Translations under genes and position numbers: made by a program
Notes under the pieces: model-generated
Told to the model about the DNA's origin: nothing
Databases searched by the model: none
Seen by the model: the letters and a program-made list of their open reading frames with translations, nothing else
Origin: an uncultured Ruminococcus sp.
GTDB lineage: Bacteria; Bacillota; Clostridia; Oscillospirales; Ruminococcaceae
NCBI GenBank assembly: GCA_947176415.1
Contig: CAMWQJ010000002.1
Coordinates: 1-64,000 of the forward strand
DNA length: 64,000 nt
Direction: 5' to 3'
Part shown: one piece after another, positions 28,669 to 37,552 of the stretch
How the letters are laid out: every line of letters starts with the position of its first letter
How positions within the stretch are numbered: the stretch's first letter is position 1

Positions 28669-30489
28669 TCACGAGCCGAAAATAGTTTCAAGTATGGTAA
28701 GCACCGTTTCGCCCACGCTCTTTGAATAAACTATTTCTATAGCATCGTCAGGGGCGTTTGTTATAATATTATCAACGCCGATAGCTATCATGTGTTGCAT
28801 ATCGGCAGGTCTGTCCACCGTCCAGACAAAAACCCGCTTGCCGTTCTGATGTGCCATATTTACAATACTCTGATTCACAAACAGATAATTCAGACTTACT
28901 GCGTCAATATATTTAAGCTGTGCAAATGAAGTTGAACTTGCAACGTTTGCGATAAGACCCGTTTTTATTTTCGGATTAAGTTTTTTAACGGTTTTCAGTG
29001 CCGAATATGAAAAAGACGTGACATAGCATGATTTTTCGAGATTGTACGCCTCAATCGTTTCAACGGTTTTTTCTGCGGTTTCAGAAACTTTGCCATGATT
29101 CTTTATCTCAATGTTAATCATAATGTTATTGCCGACCGTTTCAAGCACATCGGAAAGCAGAACTATTTTAGCATCGTCAAATTCACCGCTTTTATCAAAC
29201 CAGCTTCCTGCGGAAAATTCCTGTAATTCCTCATAGGTATAATCCGAAATTTTCCCCTCGCCGTCTGTGGTACGTTCTATAGTTCCGTCATGAAAGACAA
29301 CAAGTTGTTTGTCTGCGGTAAGCTGTACATCAAGCTCTATATAGTCCGCACCTGCCTTTACAGCCGATTCAAAAGCATACATCGTATTTTCAGGAGCAAC
29401 AGCCGAAAATCCCCTGTGTGCCGTTATCTGCGTTCTGGTTATTATTCCCATGTTGAGATTTATATTTCCGTGATAGAGGGCTTTTATATATGTAAGATTT
29501 AAAAGTCCTCCTACGGCAACGAACATAACAATAATTATTGCCTTTCTGACGGGCTTGATATTTGTGGACTTGCAGTCAGGAATTATTATTTTTTCGTCTG
29601 TGTCTTCAATCTCTATGAAAAAGTGGTGAGTTATACGGCATATAATTACAGGCACGGACAGAAAAGATGACATGATAGTCAGAACACGTATGGCATAATT
29701 CAGAACCTTAAGGGCTGTGCGAAACGCTTTTGCAGGCTCGGAAAAACCTTTTATTATGCAGGCAATCAGAAATCCGAGACCGAGGGTGAGGACTGCAATG
29801 ACAGCAAGCATACACAGACTCCACAAGAGAAGTGAAAGAGTCATTTTCATTTTTTTGCCTGTGATAAGTGACTTGCTTTTTTTAATGCAGTCACTGAATT
29901 TATTATCCGTAAGCACGAGATAGTGCAGGCTGTAGCTTTTGTCAACTATCAGTATCACAAAAAGAATCTGCATGAGAATATAGGCAACAACACCTGCCGT
30001 ACTGCTGACGGACTTAAAAATTGTCCGCACTATCGGCATAAGCGGAGCAAGAAACTGACCGGAGGCAAATGTAAACTGAACCATAGGCATGAAAAGCATG
30101 AACATTAGGAATTTAGGTATTCCCGACCATCTGAATGCCTTGACAAATGCATTTATACCTGAAGAAAACATTCCGCCTATTGATATTTTTCTGTGATTTT
30201 CCGAACACGAAAAGCACATTACAAGGGCGGAGAGTTCGACGAAAGTAAAGAATGCAACGAAAAATATAAGCAGTATAAAAGCGAATACAGTAGTAGGATT
30301 CTGAAGATATATAAGAAGATTTTCGTCGGAAAGATAAGTAACGCCTGAGGCTTTCATTGTGTATTTAAGAAGATATGCAAGTGCAGGAGCTCCTATTGAC
30401 AGCAAAAAGAGCTTGAAAAGAAGTTCAAATATCACAAAATACGGGACAGACCTGAAAAATGAAGACGCTGATTTAAAGAATTTTTTCAT
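28669..30489 (-). CDS. Membrane-anchored glycerophosphodiester phosphodiesterase
   Basis: 606 aa. Residues 1 to about 345 hold six to eight membrane segments, matching the GDPD-associated membrane domain. The C-terminal catalytic domain starts at ITAHRGFSAVAPENTMYAFESA with the HRG...PEN active site, followed by YIELDVQLTADKQLVVFHDGTIERTTDG. It cleaves glycerophosphodiesters to glycerol-3-phosphate and an alcohol. Fused forms in Firmicutes may act on membrane lipid head groups or lipoteichoic acid. Own promoter upstream, tandem terminators downstream. Confidence 0.92.
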   Translation of the reverse strand: MKKFFKSASSFFRSVPYFVIFELLFKLFLLSIGAPALAYLLKYTMKASGVTYLSDENLLIYLQNPTTVFAFILLIFFVAFFTFVELSALVMCFSCSENHRKISIGGMFSSGINAFVKAFRWSGIPKFLMFMLFMPMVQFTFASGQFLAPLMPIVRTIFKSVSSTAGVVAYILMQILFVILIVDKSYSLHYLVLTDNKFSDCIKKSKSLITGKKMKMTLSLLLWSLCMLAVIAVLTLGLGFLIACIIKGFSEPAKAFRTALKVLNYAIRVLTIMSSFLSVPVIICRITHHFFIEIEDTDEKIIIPDCKSTNIKPVRKAIIIVMFVAVGGLLNLTYIKALYHGNINLNMGIITRTQITAHRGFSAVAPENTMYAFESAVKAGADYIELDVQLTADKQLVVFHDGTIERTTDGEGKISDYTYEELQEFSAGSWFDKSGEFDDAKIVLLSDVLETVGNNIMINIEIKNHGKVSETAEKTVETIEAYNLEKSCYVTSFSYSALKTVKKLNPKIKTGLIANVASSTSFAQLKYIDAVSLNYLFVNQSIVNMAHQNGKRVFVWTVDRPADMQHMIAIGVDNIITNAPDDAIEIVYSKSVGETVLTILETIFGS

Positions 30490-30524
30490 TATATAATATG
30501 CTCCAAAAAATGATTATTAAAAAA

Positions 30525-30553
30525 ATTATAACATATCCGATAAAAAAAGTCAA
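30525..30553 (-). promoter_or_regulatory. Promoter of the GDPD gene
   Basis: Minus-strand TTGACT (30553-30548), 17 bp, TATAAT (30530-30525). Confidence 0.75.
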
Positions 30554-30657
30554 TCATTATATTATACGGAGTTTTTACAGAACTGTCCGCCACTCACGTA
30601 CAAGCGTATTCACCAAAAACACAAAAACAAAAGCCTTAAATTTGGATTATACATCAA

Positions 30658-30686
30658 TTGATTTTTTCTGCAAAAAGGAATATAAT
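30658..30686 (+). promoter_or_regulatory. Promoter of aspartate kinase
   Basis: TTGATT (30658-30663), 17 bp, TATAAT (30681-30686). A small hairpin (GCCT/AGGC) near 30706-30719 lies in the leader. Confidence 0.65.
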
Positions 30687-30744
30687 TGTTATGATAAATA
30701 AAAATGCCTGTTAAAAGGCAATTTCAGATAAAGGAATGATTATT

Positions 30745-32085
30745 TTGAGTAATAAAGTAGTTAAATTCGGCGGAAGCAGTCTTGCAGATGCAAACCAGTT
30801 CAGAAAAGTAGCGGACATCATAAAGAGTGATAACAGGCGTAAATATGTTGTGCCGTCTGCCCCCGGAAAGCGTTTTTCAGACGATATAAAGATTACCGAT
30901 ATGCTTTATAAATGCTGTGAACTCGCAGGAAGCGGACTTGACTTTTCCGAAGAATTTCAGATTATAAAAGACAGATACAACGGTATAATCTCCGAACTCG
31001 GCATAGATATGTCCCTTGATGAAGAATTTGACTCGATAGCAAGAGAATTAAAGGCACGTCCCGCAAAGGATTTTTCCGCAAGCCGTGGTGAATATCTCAA
31101 CGGCAAGGTGCTTGCCAGCTATCTCGGATTCAATTTCGTTGACGCAGGCGATGTTATTATTTTTGACAACAAGGGTACACTTATGCTTGACGATACTGTA
31201 AAGGCTGTCCGCAAAAGGCTTAAAAACCTTGACAATGCAGTAATCCCCGGATTCTATGGACGTACTACAGAGGGCTATATAAAGACATTCTCCCGTGGCG
31301 GTTCTGACGTTACAGGCTCTATTATAGCAAATGCCGTAAGAGCAGACATTTACGAAAACTGGACGGACGTTTCTGGTTTCCTTGTTGCCGACCCCCGTAT
31401 AGTTGAAAATCCCGACGTTATCGAGGTAATTACCTACAGGGAACTCCGTGAGCTTGCATATATGGGTGCTTCTGTTCTCCATGAGGACGCTATTTTTCCT
31501 GTACGTTCCGCAGGTATTCCGATTAATATAAGAAATACCAACCGCCCCGAAGATGATGGTACTATGATTGTCTCCGACGATTTCGATTTCAGTAAGGAGA
31601 GTATGCACCATACAATTACAGGCATAGCAGGACGTAAGGGATTCAGCACTATAAATATTGAAAAAGCCATGATGAACAGTGAGACAGGTTTCGGAATGAA
31701 AGTTCTTAAAGTCCTTTATGAAAACGGTATTTCTTTTGAACATATGCCGTCAGGTATCGATACAATGAGTATAACAGTTGACAGCACCAAACTGAATCCC
31801 GTGCGTGACAAGGTAATAGCAGAAATAAGAAAAGAAGTAAACCCCGACCACATAGAAATTGAGGACGGAATAGCACTTCTTGCCATAGTTGGTCGCCGTA
31901 TGAAAAATACACGTGGTACTGTTGCACGCATCTTTGCATCAATGGCACACGCCCGTATAAATGTCAAGATGATTGACCAAGGGTCGAGCGAACTTAATGT
32001 TATTATCGGTGTAAGCGAACATGATTTATCCGAGGCTATCCGCCGTATCTATGATATGTTTATAAATTCCGAAAAATCTTTATAA
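30745..32085 (+). CDS. Aspartate kinase
   Basis: 446 aa. An ATG at 30736 directly abuts the AAGGA SD, while TTG at 30745 has the right spacing and gives the natural N-terminus (SNKVVKFGGSSLADANQF), so TTG is preferred. Kinase motifs: KFGGSS, GFYGRTTEGYIKTFSRGGSDVTGS, and the MGASVLHEDAIFPV segment. Two ACT domains follow (about residues 290-446) with the TRGTVARIFASMAHARINVKMIDQGSSELNVIIGV pattern. It phosphorylates aspartate, the first step to lysine, threonine and methionine; the ACT domains imply feedback control. Monocistronic, with terminator. Confidence 0.93.
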   Translation: MSNKVVKFGGSSLADANQFRKVADIIKSDNRRKYVVPSAPGKRFSDDIKITDMLYKCCELAGSGLDFSEEFQIIKDRYNGIISELGIDMSLDEEFDSIARELKARPAKDFSASRGEYLNGKVLASYLGFNFVDAGDVIIFDNKGTLMLDDTVKAVRKRLKNLDNAVIPGFYGRTTEGYIKTFSRGGSDVTGSIIANAVRADIYENWTDVSGFLVADPRIVENPDVIEVITYRELRELAYMGASVLHEDAIFPVRSAGIPINIRNTNRPEDDGTMIVSDDFDFSKESMHHTITGIAGRKGFSTINIEKAMMNSETGFGMKVLKVLYENGISFEHMPSGIDTMSITVDSTKLNPVRDKVIAEIRKEVNPDHIEIEDGIALLAIVGRRMKNTRGTVARIFASMAHARINVKMIDQGSSELNVIIGVSEHDLSEAIRRIYDMFINSEKSL

Positions 32086-32099
32086 TTATACAAAAATTT

Positions 32100-32128
32100 C
32101 CCCGTCTGAAAAAAGGCGGGGATTTTTT
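32100..32128 (+). terminator. Terminator of aspartate kinase
   Basis: CCCCGTC / GGCGGGG stem and six T. Confidence 0.85.
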
Positions 32129-32199
32129 ATAAGTTATATATGAATTTACATATTAAATATATTATTAAATTTGTATATACATACAAAAATGCAAATAAA

Positions 32200-32265
32200 A
32201 CTTGTCAGGATATTGACAAGTTTACTTGGCTGTGTTATAATATAGTTGACAACAAAACTTGTCAA
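32200..32265 (+). promoter_or_regulatory. Promoter with two operator-like inverted repeats
   Basis: TTGACA (32213-32218), 17 bp, TATAAT (32236-32241). IR1 ACTTGTCA-6-TGACAAGT (32200-32221) covers the -35 box. IR2 TTGACAA-6-TTGTCAA (32246-32265) covers the start site. Both contain AAAACTTGTCA and have 6-bp spacers, as expected for dimer binding. The co-transcribed XRE regulator is the likely ligand, giving autoregulation. Confidence 0.7.
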
Positions 32266-32287
32266 TAATTCAACGGAGGTATTTATT

Positions 32288-32593
32288 ATGAACAGAGAAG
32301 AAATTCTGCAAAAAAGCAGAAATGAAAGTTTTGATGAAATGGAAATGCAGGTACATGACAAGTCTATGAAATGGACTTATATTGCTCTTGTGCTTAGTGC
32401 CGTGGTTTTTGCATTTATCCGTGCAAATGACGGACTTCCAGTAATGGACCTGTGTGCAACAGTCAGCCTTTCAGTTTTTACAGGTAATATATATCGTTTT
32501 GTCAGAACAAAGTATACTTACAATCTCATCATAGCAGTTATAATGTTGCTGATTTTTGTTTTTGCAACAATAAGATTTTTTATGGGGCATTAA
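32288..32593 (+). CDS. Small membrane protein paired with XRE regulator
   Basis: 101 aa from ATG at 32288 after SD ACGGAGGT; an upstream in-frame ATG at 32246 lies inside the operator region. A charged N-terminus, then about three membrane segments from residue 30 (YIALVLSAVVFAFI, LCATVSLSVFTGNIY, IIAVIMLLIFVFAT). It resembles the family often listed as DUF6442, commonly found beside a small HTH gene in Firmicutes. Two bases separate its stop from the regulator. Function unknown. Confidence 0.8.
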   Translation: MNREEILQKSRNESFDEMEMQVHDKSMKWTYIALVLSAVVFAFIRANDGLPVMDLCATVSLSVFTGNIYRFVRTKYTYNLIIAVIMLLIFVFATIRFFMGH

Positions 32594-32595
32594 TT

Positions 32596-32802
32596 ATGGA
32601 CGATAAACTTATATTAAAAAACCGTCTGAAAGAAGCCCGTGCCGAAAAGAAGCTTTCACAGAATGCTCTTGCTGAAATGATAGGTGTTTCACGAAATACA
32701 ATAAGTTCCATTGAAACAGGTCAGTTTAACCCTACTGCAAAGCTTGCACTTATACTCTGTATTGCTCTTGATAAAAAATTTGAGGATTTATTCTTCTTTT
32801 AA
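32596..32802 (+). CDS. Small XRE-family HTH regulator
   Basis: 68 aa, nearly all a Cro/C1-type helix-turn-helix (ARAEKKLSQNALAEMIGVSRNTISSIETGQFNPTAKLALILC). Such minimal regulators usually control their own operon with the neighbouring membrane protein. The palindromes over the operon promoter are the expected sites. No signal-sensing domain is present. Confidence 0.9.
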   Translation: MDDKLILKNRLKEARAEKKLSQNALAEMIGVSRNTISSIETGQFNPTAKLALILCIALDKKFEDLFFF

Positions 32803-32815
32803 TAAACCCATCAAA

Positions 32816-32846
32816 AAAGGAACGGAATAAAAAACCGTTCCTTTTA
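32816..32846. terminator. Bidirectional terminator between XRE gene and thrS
   Basis: AAAGGAACGG / CCGTTCCTTTT stem with A and T runs on both sides. Confidence 0.85.
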
Positions 32847-32850
32847 TTTT

Positions 32851-34797
32851 TTATCTTACCTTTTTGGCTATATCATCAGCAAGTTTCAGAATTAAATTAT
32901 TCCGCGACATCGTGCCTAAATCGCCCTCGCGTCTTGAACGCACCGAAACAGTACCGTTTTCAACTTCCTTGTCGCCGACAGTAAGCATAATCGGGAGTTT
33001 TTCGACCGTAGCCGAACGAATTTTATAGCCTACCTTTTCTGCCCTGTCATCGATAGTAGCACGGATTCCGACAGATTCGAGCTTGCCAAGTACCTCATTG
33101 CAGTAGTCAAGATGTCTGTCCGCAACGGGAATAATTCTCACCTGTTCGGGAGCAATCCACAAAGGCATTGCACCTGCATACTTTTCAATCATATATGCAA
33201 GAGTTCTCTCATAGCAACCGAGTGACGTTCTGTGAATGATGTACGGGCGTTTTTTAGTGCCGTCTGCGTCAATGTATTCCATACCGAACTTCTCGGCAAG
33301 AAGCATATCAATCTGAATTGTAACCAGCGTATCTTCCTTGCCGTAGACATTCTTATACTGAATATCAAGTTTAGGACCATAAAAAGCAGCCTCGTCAATG
33401 CCTATTTCGTATTCAACGCCGAGGTGTTCAAGAATTTTAGCCATTACAGACTGTGCTTCTTCCCACTGTTCAGCAGTACCCTCATACTTGTTTTTAGGAT
33501 TTGCAGGGTCCCACTGTGAGAATCTGAAAGTACAGTCCTCAAGAAGTCCCACAGTGCCGAGCATTTCTTTAGCAAGTTCGAGACAGTCTTTAAATTCCTC
33601 TTCCAGCTGGTCGGGACGGAGTACAAGATGTCCCTCAGAAATTGTAAACTGCCTTACACGGATAAGACCATGCATTTCTCCCGAGTCTTCTTTTCTGAAG
33701 AGTGTAGAAGTTTCGCCCAGTCTCATAGGCAAATCACGATATGAACGCTGTCTGTTTAAAAATACCTGATACTGAAACGGACAGGTCATCGGACGGAGTG
33801 CGAAACATTCCTTAGTTTCGTCGTGAGGGTCGCCGAGAATAAACATTCCGTCAAGATAGTGGTCCCAGTGACCTGAAATTTTATAAAGTTCTCTCTTTGC
33901 AAGATAAGGCGTTTTGGTGAGAAGATAGCCGTGTTTCTGCTCAACGTCTTCAACCCAACGCTGTAAAAGCTGTATAACTCTTGCACCCTTGGGAAGAATA
34001 ACGGGAAGTCCCTGACCTATGCAGTCAACAGTTGTAAAGTATTCAAGTTCCCTGCCGAGCTTGTTGTGGTCACGGAGCTTTGCCTCTTCACGCTGTTTGA
34101 TATCTGCTTCCAGTTCTGCATTTTTCGGGTACGCCACGGCATATACACGTGAAAGCATCTTGTTTTTTTCCGAGCCACGCCAGTAAGCACCCGTACACGA
34201 AAGAAGTTTGAAAGCCTTTACAGGAGCAGTTGTCATGAGGTGCGGACCTGCACAGAGGTCAATAAATTCCCCCTGCTTATAGAAAGAAATCGGCTCTCCC
34301 TTTTCGGCGTGTTCCTCGCAGAGTTCAACCTTGTAAGGCTCATTCATTTCCCTGAGTTTAGAAACAGCCTTTTCAGGTGGAAGTTCAAACTGTTCAAGCG
34401 GTAAACCCTCCTTGACAATCTTTTTCATTTCCGCCTCAATCTTTTCAAGTTCTTCCTGTGTGAAAGGCTTTTCCAAATCAAAGTCATAATAAAAACCGTT
34501 GTCAATAGCAGGACCAATAGCCAGCTTTGCTTCAGGATAAAGTCGCTTTACAGCCTGTGCAAGTATATGTGAAGCTGTGTGCCAGAAAGTCTTTTTTCCC
34601 TCAACGCTGTCAAAAGTGCATACTTCAAAATCGCAGTCGCCGTCTATAACGGTTCTGAGGTCTTTAACATCGCCGTTGATTTTCACGCAACATGAAGCCT
34701 TGTAAAGTCCCATACCTATACCCTTTATAATTTCGTATGCGGGCATAGCTGACTCGATTTCACGGATACTTCCGTCCTTTAAAGTTAATCTTATCAT
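32851..34797 (-). CDS. thrS: Threonyl-tRNA synthetase
   Basis: 648 aa, full length. N-terminal TGS domain, editing domain with HTASHILAQAVKRLYP, then the class II core with FALRPMTCPFQYQVF and RVRQFTISEGH, and a C-terminal anticodon-binding domain. SD AAAGGAGT. The preceding 126-aa gene ends 23 bp upstream and both lie behind the T-box leader, so expression should rise when tRNA-Thr is uncharged. Confidence 0.97.
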   Translation of the reverse strand: MIRLTLKDGSIREIESAMPAYEIIKGIGMGLYKASCCVKINGDVKDLRTVIDGDCDFEVCTFDSVEGKKTFWHTASHILAQAVKRLYPEAKLAIGPAIDNGFYYDFDLEKPFTQEELEKIEAEMKKIVKEGLPLEQFELPPEKAVSKLREMNEPYKVELCEEHAEKGEPISFYKQGEFIDLCAGPHLMTTAPVKAFKLLSCTGAYWRGSEKNKMLSRVYAVAYPKNAELEADIKQREEAKLRDHNKLGRELEYFTTVDCIGQGLPVILPKGARVIQLLQRWVEDVEQKHGYLLTKTPYLAKRELYKISGHWDHYLDGMFILGDPHDETKECFALRPMTCPFQYQVFLNRQRSYRDLPMRLGETSTLFRKEDSGEMHGLIRVRQFTISEGHLVLRPDQLEEEFKDCLELAKEMLGTVGLLEDCTFRFSQWDPANPKNKYEGTAEQWEEAQSVMAKILEHLGVEYEIGIDEAAFYGPKLDIQYKNVYGKEDTLVTIQIDMLLAEKFGMEYIDADGTKKRPYIIHRTSLGCYERTLAYMIEKYAGAMPLWIAPEQVRIIPVADRHLDYCNEVLGKLESVGIRATIDDRAEKVGYKIRSATVEKLPIMLTVGDKEVENGTVSVRSRREGDLGTMSRNNLILKLADDIAKKVR

Positions 34798-34819
34798 TCT
34801 TTATTACTCCTTTTCTGTT

Positions 34820-35200
34820 TTATATTGTGTCATAACCGACCGTTTCTATTCCGTTATCTGTACTTAGTTCCATTGCAAGAGGTCTTAGATAGCCGTCGAG
34901 ACTGTCAACCGTAAAGCAGACTACAACGCCGTCCTCGTCGATATCCACATATGCTTTTGTTATCTGCATATTCTCGGACAAAGTTTCAACCGCACCGCCG
35001 TAATAACCGTTATCGGCTATAATCTCGGCTATTTTTTTCCTGTTGCGGTTAAGCTTGTCAAGTTTCTGTGCTATCTCGGAAAAATTATCCATAATCTCCT
35101 TTTCTTCTTCTACGTAAAACCTCACTGTAATTGGATTTTCCCACAGCTTATAAGTTATCTCATAAGCCTCTTCCTTTTCGTTGTACTTAATCTGTGACAT
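34820..35200 (-). CDS. Hypothetical protein between T-box and thrS
   Basis: 126 aa, soluble, acidic, no signal peptide or membrane segment. The N-terminal half is beta-strand-like (KYNEKEEAYEITYKLWENPITVRFYVEEE); a central helix follows (IMDNFSEIAQKLDKLNRNRKKIAEIIAD) and then a second strand-rich part. I do not recognise the family. SD ACGGAGGTG is strong. Its place as first gene of the T-box-controlled thrS transcript suggests co-regulation with threonine supply, but no function can be assigned. Confidence 0.75.
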   Translation of the reverse strand: MSQIKYNEKEEAYEITYKLWENPITVRFYVEEEKEIMDNFSEIAQKLDKLNRNRKKIAEIIADNGYYGGAVETLSENMQITKAYVDIDEDGVVVCFTVDSLDGYLRPLAMELSTDNGIETVGYDTI

Positions 35201-35230
35201 ATTTTTTCACCTCCGTAATTAAGCGGAAAC

Positions 35231-35483
35231 AAAAAGCCCCTCATGCCGAAAGACAGCACAAGGGACGATTTTTCAAAAAACCGTGTTTCCACCCTGATTC
35301 ACACAGAAATATATATATTCTGTATCTCATTAAGTCCGGTAACGGCGGACAAACCGTTGCTTATTAGGCACTCTCCGAGGCGGTGTGTCTTATCCTGCCG
35401 TTTATTTTCCTCACAGCCACGGGAAAAACTCTCTGCAAACAGCACAATGAAAAGACCTTCCTCATCAACGATTTTTCCTATTA
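35231..35483 (-). promoter_or_regulatory. T-box riboswitch leader of the thrS operon
   Basis: Read on the minus strand, the leader has Stem I with a GTTGATGAGGAAG start and a GCAGAGAG segment. The T-box bulge is AGGGTGGAAACACGG (35295-35281), a variant of AGGGTGGNACCGCG. The terminator is CCCTTGTGC/GCATGAGGG followed by five T (35265-35231). Uncharged tRNA-Thr is the expected ligand from the downstream gene. I could not place the specifier codon with certainty: ACG in AAATAAACGGCAG and ACA/ACC in AGACACACCG are candidates. Confidence 0.88.
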
Positions 35484-35488
35484 AGATA

Positions 35489-35517
35489 ATACTACCATAA
35501 AATTTTCGGCTTGTCAA
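35489..35517 (-). promoter_or_regulatory. Promoter of the T-box/thrS operon, overlapping the rex stop
   Basis: Minus-strand TTGACA (35517-35512), 17 bp, TAGTAT (35494-35489). The TGA within the -35 box (35516-35514) is the rex stop codon. Confidence 0.8.
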
Positions 35518-36140
35518 GTATCATTTTCAAAAAAACTCCGCCTTGCAAGCATGGCAAGACTTATCGGTATATTCTCGTTATGTACCCTTACACCTCTCGG
35601 CACGTTCAGATGTACGGAAGCAAAATTGAGTATATAGACTATACCTGAATCCGTCATCATGTCGCAAACCTCCTGTGCCGAATTTTCGGGTACTGTTATA
35701 ATGCCTATCTTGATATTTCTTTCACGGCAGAAATTTTTCAGCTCGCTTATATGTAAAATCGGCTTGCTGTTTATTTTTTCGCCTACTATACTTTCGTTGC
35801 AGTCAAAACCGCATACAACATCAAAGCCATATTCCGAAAAGCCGTCAAATCCGAGCATGGATTTTCCGAAATTTCCCATTCCTGCAACAACAACGCCGTC
35901 GTGATTCTGAAATCCGAGAAAACGCCCTATATCGCTTATAAGTTCGAAAGTAACATACCCCGTCCGTGGTCGTCCGCCACGGCTTACGGAAGCGAGGTCT
36001 TTTCTGACCTGAACGTCATTGAGTCCGAGAGCCTCGGCAATTGCGGTTGCGGAGATATTACCCGATTTTTCAAGCGACATAAGATAACTTAAATAAAGAG
36101 GGAGACGCTGTAAAGTCTGTGAAGTTATATTTTTAGCCAT
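35514..36140 (-). CDS. rex: Redox-sensing transcriptional repressor Rex
   Basis: 208 aa. N-terminal winged helix (LPLYLSYLMSLEKSGNISATAIAEALGLNDVQVRKDLASVS) and Rossmann domain with VVAGMGNFGKSMLGFDGF. Rex leaves its DNA sites when NADH/NAD+ rises and controls fermentation genes. It starts 24 bp after nfnB with SD AGGGGG and no terminator between, so it is probably co-transcribed with the transhydrogenase genes that set NADH and NADPH levels. Confidence 0.95.
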   Translation of the reverse strand: MAKNITSQTLQRLPLYLSYLMSLEKSGNISATAIAEALGLNDVQVRKDLASVSRGGRPRTGYVTFELISDIGRFLGFQNHDGVVVAGMGNFGKSMLGFDGFSEYGFDVVCGFDCNESIVGEKINSKPILHISELKNFCRERNIKIGIITVPENSAQEVCDMMTDSGIVYILNFASVHLNVPRGVRVHNENIPISLAMLARRSFFENDT

Positions 36141-36164
36141 TGTGCCGTCCCCCTTGAAACAAAA

Positions 36165-37550
36165 TCATTTATTCTGAATATATTCGTCAATAGCCTGTGC
36201 GGAAGTCTTTCCTGCACCCATTGCGAGAATAACCGTTGCAGCTCCTGTAACTGCGTCTCCGCCTGCATAAACGCCATCTTTTGATGTAAGACCCTTTTCG
36301 TCAGCGATTATTCCGCCCCATTTCTGAGTTTCGAGACCCTCGGTCGTCGACTTTATAAGCGGATTCGGAGAAGTTCCGATTGACATTATAACGCTGTCTG
36401 CTTCTATTTCAAAAAATGCATCAGGCACTGGCACAGGTCTTGCACGACCTGAGGCATCAGGCTCTGAAAGACGCTGTTCCTGACATACTATGCTCTTTAC
36501 CCAGCCTTTTTCGTCCGCCTTTATCTCAACGGGATTCGTCAGGAATTTAAAAATAATTCCCTCTTCCTTGGCGTGTTCAATTTCTTCGGCACGTGCAGGA
36601 AGTTCATTTTCGGTACGCCTGTAGACAATATATACCTCTGCACCCATTCTCCTTGCACATCTCGCAGCGTCCATAGCAACATTGCCACCGCCGACGATTA
36701 CTGCCCTTTTTCCTGTCTGTACAGGAGTTGAACTGTCGGATTTATATGCTTTCATGAGATTGATTCTTGTGAGAAACTCATTTGCCGAATAAACGCCGTT
36801 AAGGTTTTCGCCCTTGATGTTCATGAATCTCGGCAGTCCCGCACCTGAGCCGATAAACACGCTCTCAAAACCGTATTCGTCCATAAGTTCGTCAACGGAT
36901 ACAGTTTTTCCGACTACGGTATTAGTTTCGATTTTAACGCCGAGTTCTTTAAGTCCGTCAATTTCTTTCTGCACGATAGATTTAGGAAGTCTGAACTCGG
37001 GAATGCCGTATGACAGAACACCGCCGGCAATATGCAGTGCTTCAAATATTGTAACGTCATAGCCTTTCTTTGCGAGGTCGCCGGCACAGGCAAGTCCCGA
37101 CGGACCAGAGCCGATAACGGCAACCTTGTGACCGTTTGCAACGGGCTTTTCAACTTCTGCCTGTTCCTTTGCGTTGTGCCTGTCGGCAACATATCTTTCG
37201 AGCCGCCCGATAGCCACAGGCTCGCCCTTTATGCCACGCACGCATTTTGCTTCACACTGCGTTTCCTGCGGACATACTCTTCCGCACACGGCAGGAAGCG
37301 AGCTTGACTTTGTGATTATTTTATAAGCCTCTTCAAAATTCCCCTCCGCAACTTCTGCAATAAATGCAGGTATGTCAATCTGTACGGGACAGCCCTTTGT
37401 ACAGGGCTTGTTTTTGCATTGCAGACACCTTTTTGCTTCGTCTATTGCCTGTTCTTCCGTATATCCGAGTGCGACTTCCCCGAAATTCTTGCTTCGTATT
37501 TCGGAATTCTGCACGGGCATTTCGTTTTTCTTCAGTGACATATTAGCCAT
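36165..37550 (-). CDS. nfnB: NfnB, large subunit of NADH-dependent ferredoxin:NADP+ oxidoreductase
   Basis: 461 aa, GltD/GltA-like. N-terminal Cys-rich region (RCLQCKNKPCTKGCPV, then CGRVCPQETQCEAKC) for two [4Fe-4S] clusters; FAD-binding VIGSGPSGLACAGDLAKKGYDV; NADP-binding VIVGGGNVAMDAARCARRMG; C-terminal GDAVTGAATVILAMGAGK. Alone it could be called a glutamate synthase small subunit. The FNR-like gene ending 2 bp upstream identifies an NfnAB pair, which couples NADH, NADPH and ferredoxin by electron bifurcation. Confidence 0.9.
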   Translation of the reverse strand: MANMSLKKNEMPVQNSEIRSKNFGEVALGYTEEQAIDEAKRCLQCKNKPCTKGCPVQIDIPAFIAEVAEGNFEEAYKIITKSSSLPAVCGRVCPQETQCEAKCVRGIKGEPVAIGRLERYVADRHNAKEQAEVEKPVANGHKVAVIGSGPSGLACAGDLAKKGYDVTIFEALHIAGGVLSYGIPEFRLPKSIVQKEIDGLKELGVKIETNTVVGKTVSVDELMDEYGFESVFIGSGAGLPRFMNIKGENLNGVYSANEFLTRINLMKAYKSDSSTPVQTGKRAVIVGGGNVAMDAARCARRMGAEVYIVYRRTENELPARAEEIEHAKEEGIIFKFLTNPVEIKADEKGWVKSIVCQEQRLSEPDASGRARPVPVPDAFFEIEADSVIMSIGTSPNPLIKSTTEGLETQKWGGIIADEKGLTSKDGVYAGGDAVTGAATVILAMGAGKTSAQAIDEYIQNK

Positions 37551-37552
37551 AA

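Noticed and set aside
36165..37550. Glutamate synthase small subunit
   Set aside because: The sequence is GltD-like, but no large subunit is nearby and the adjacent FNR-like gene defines the NfnAB pair.
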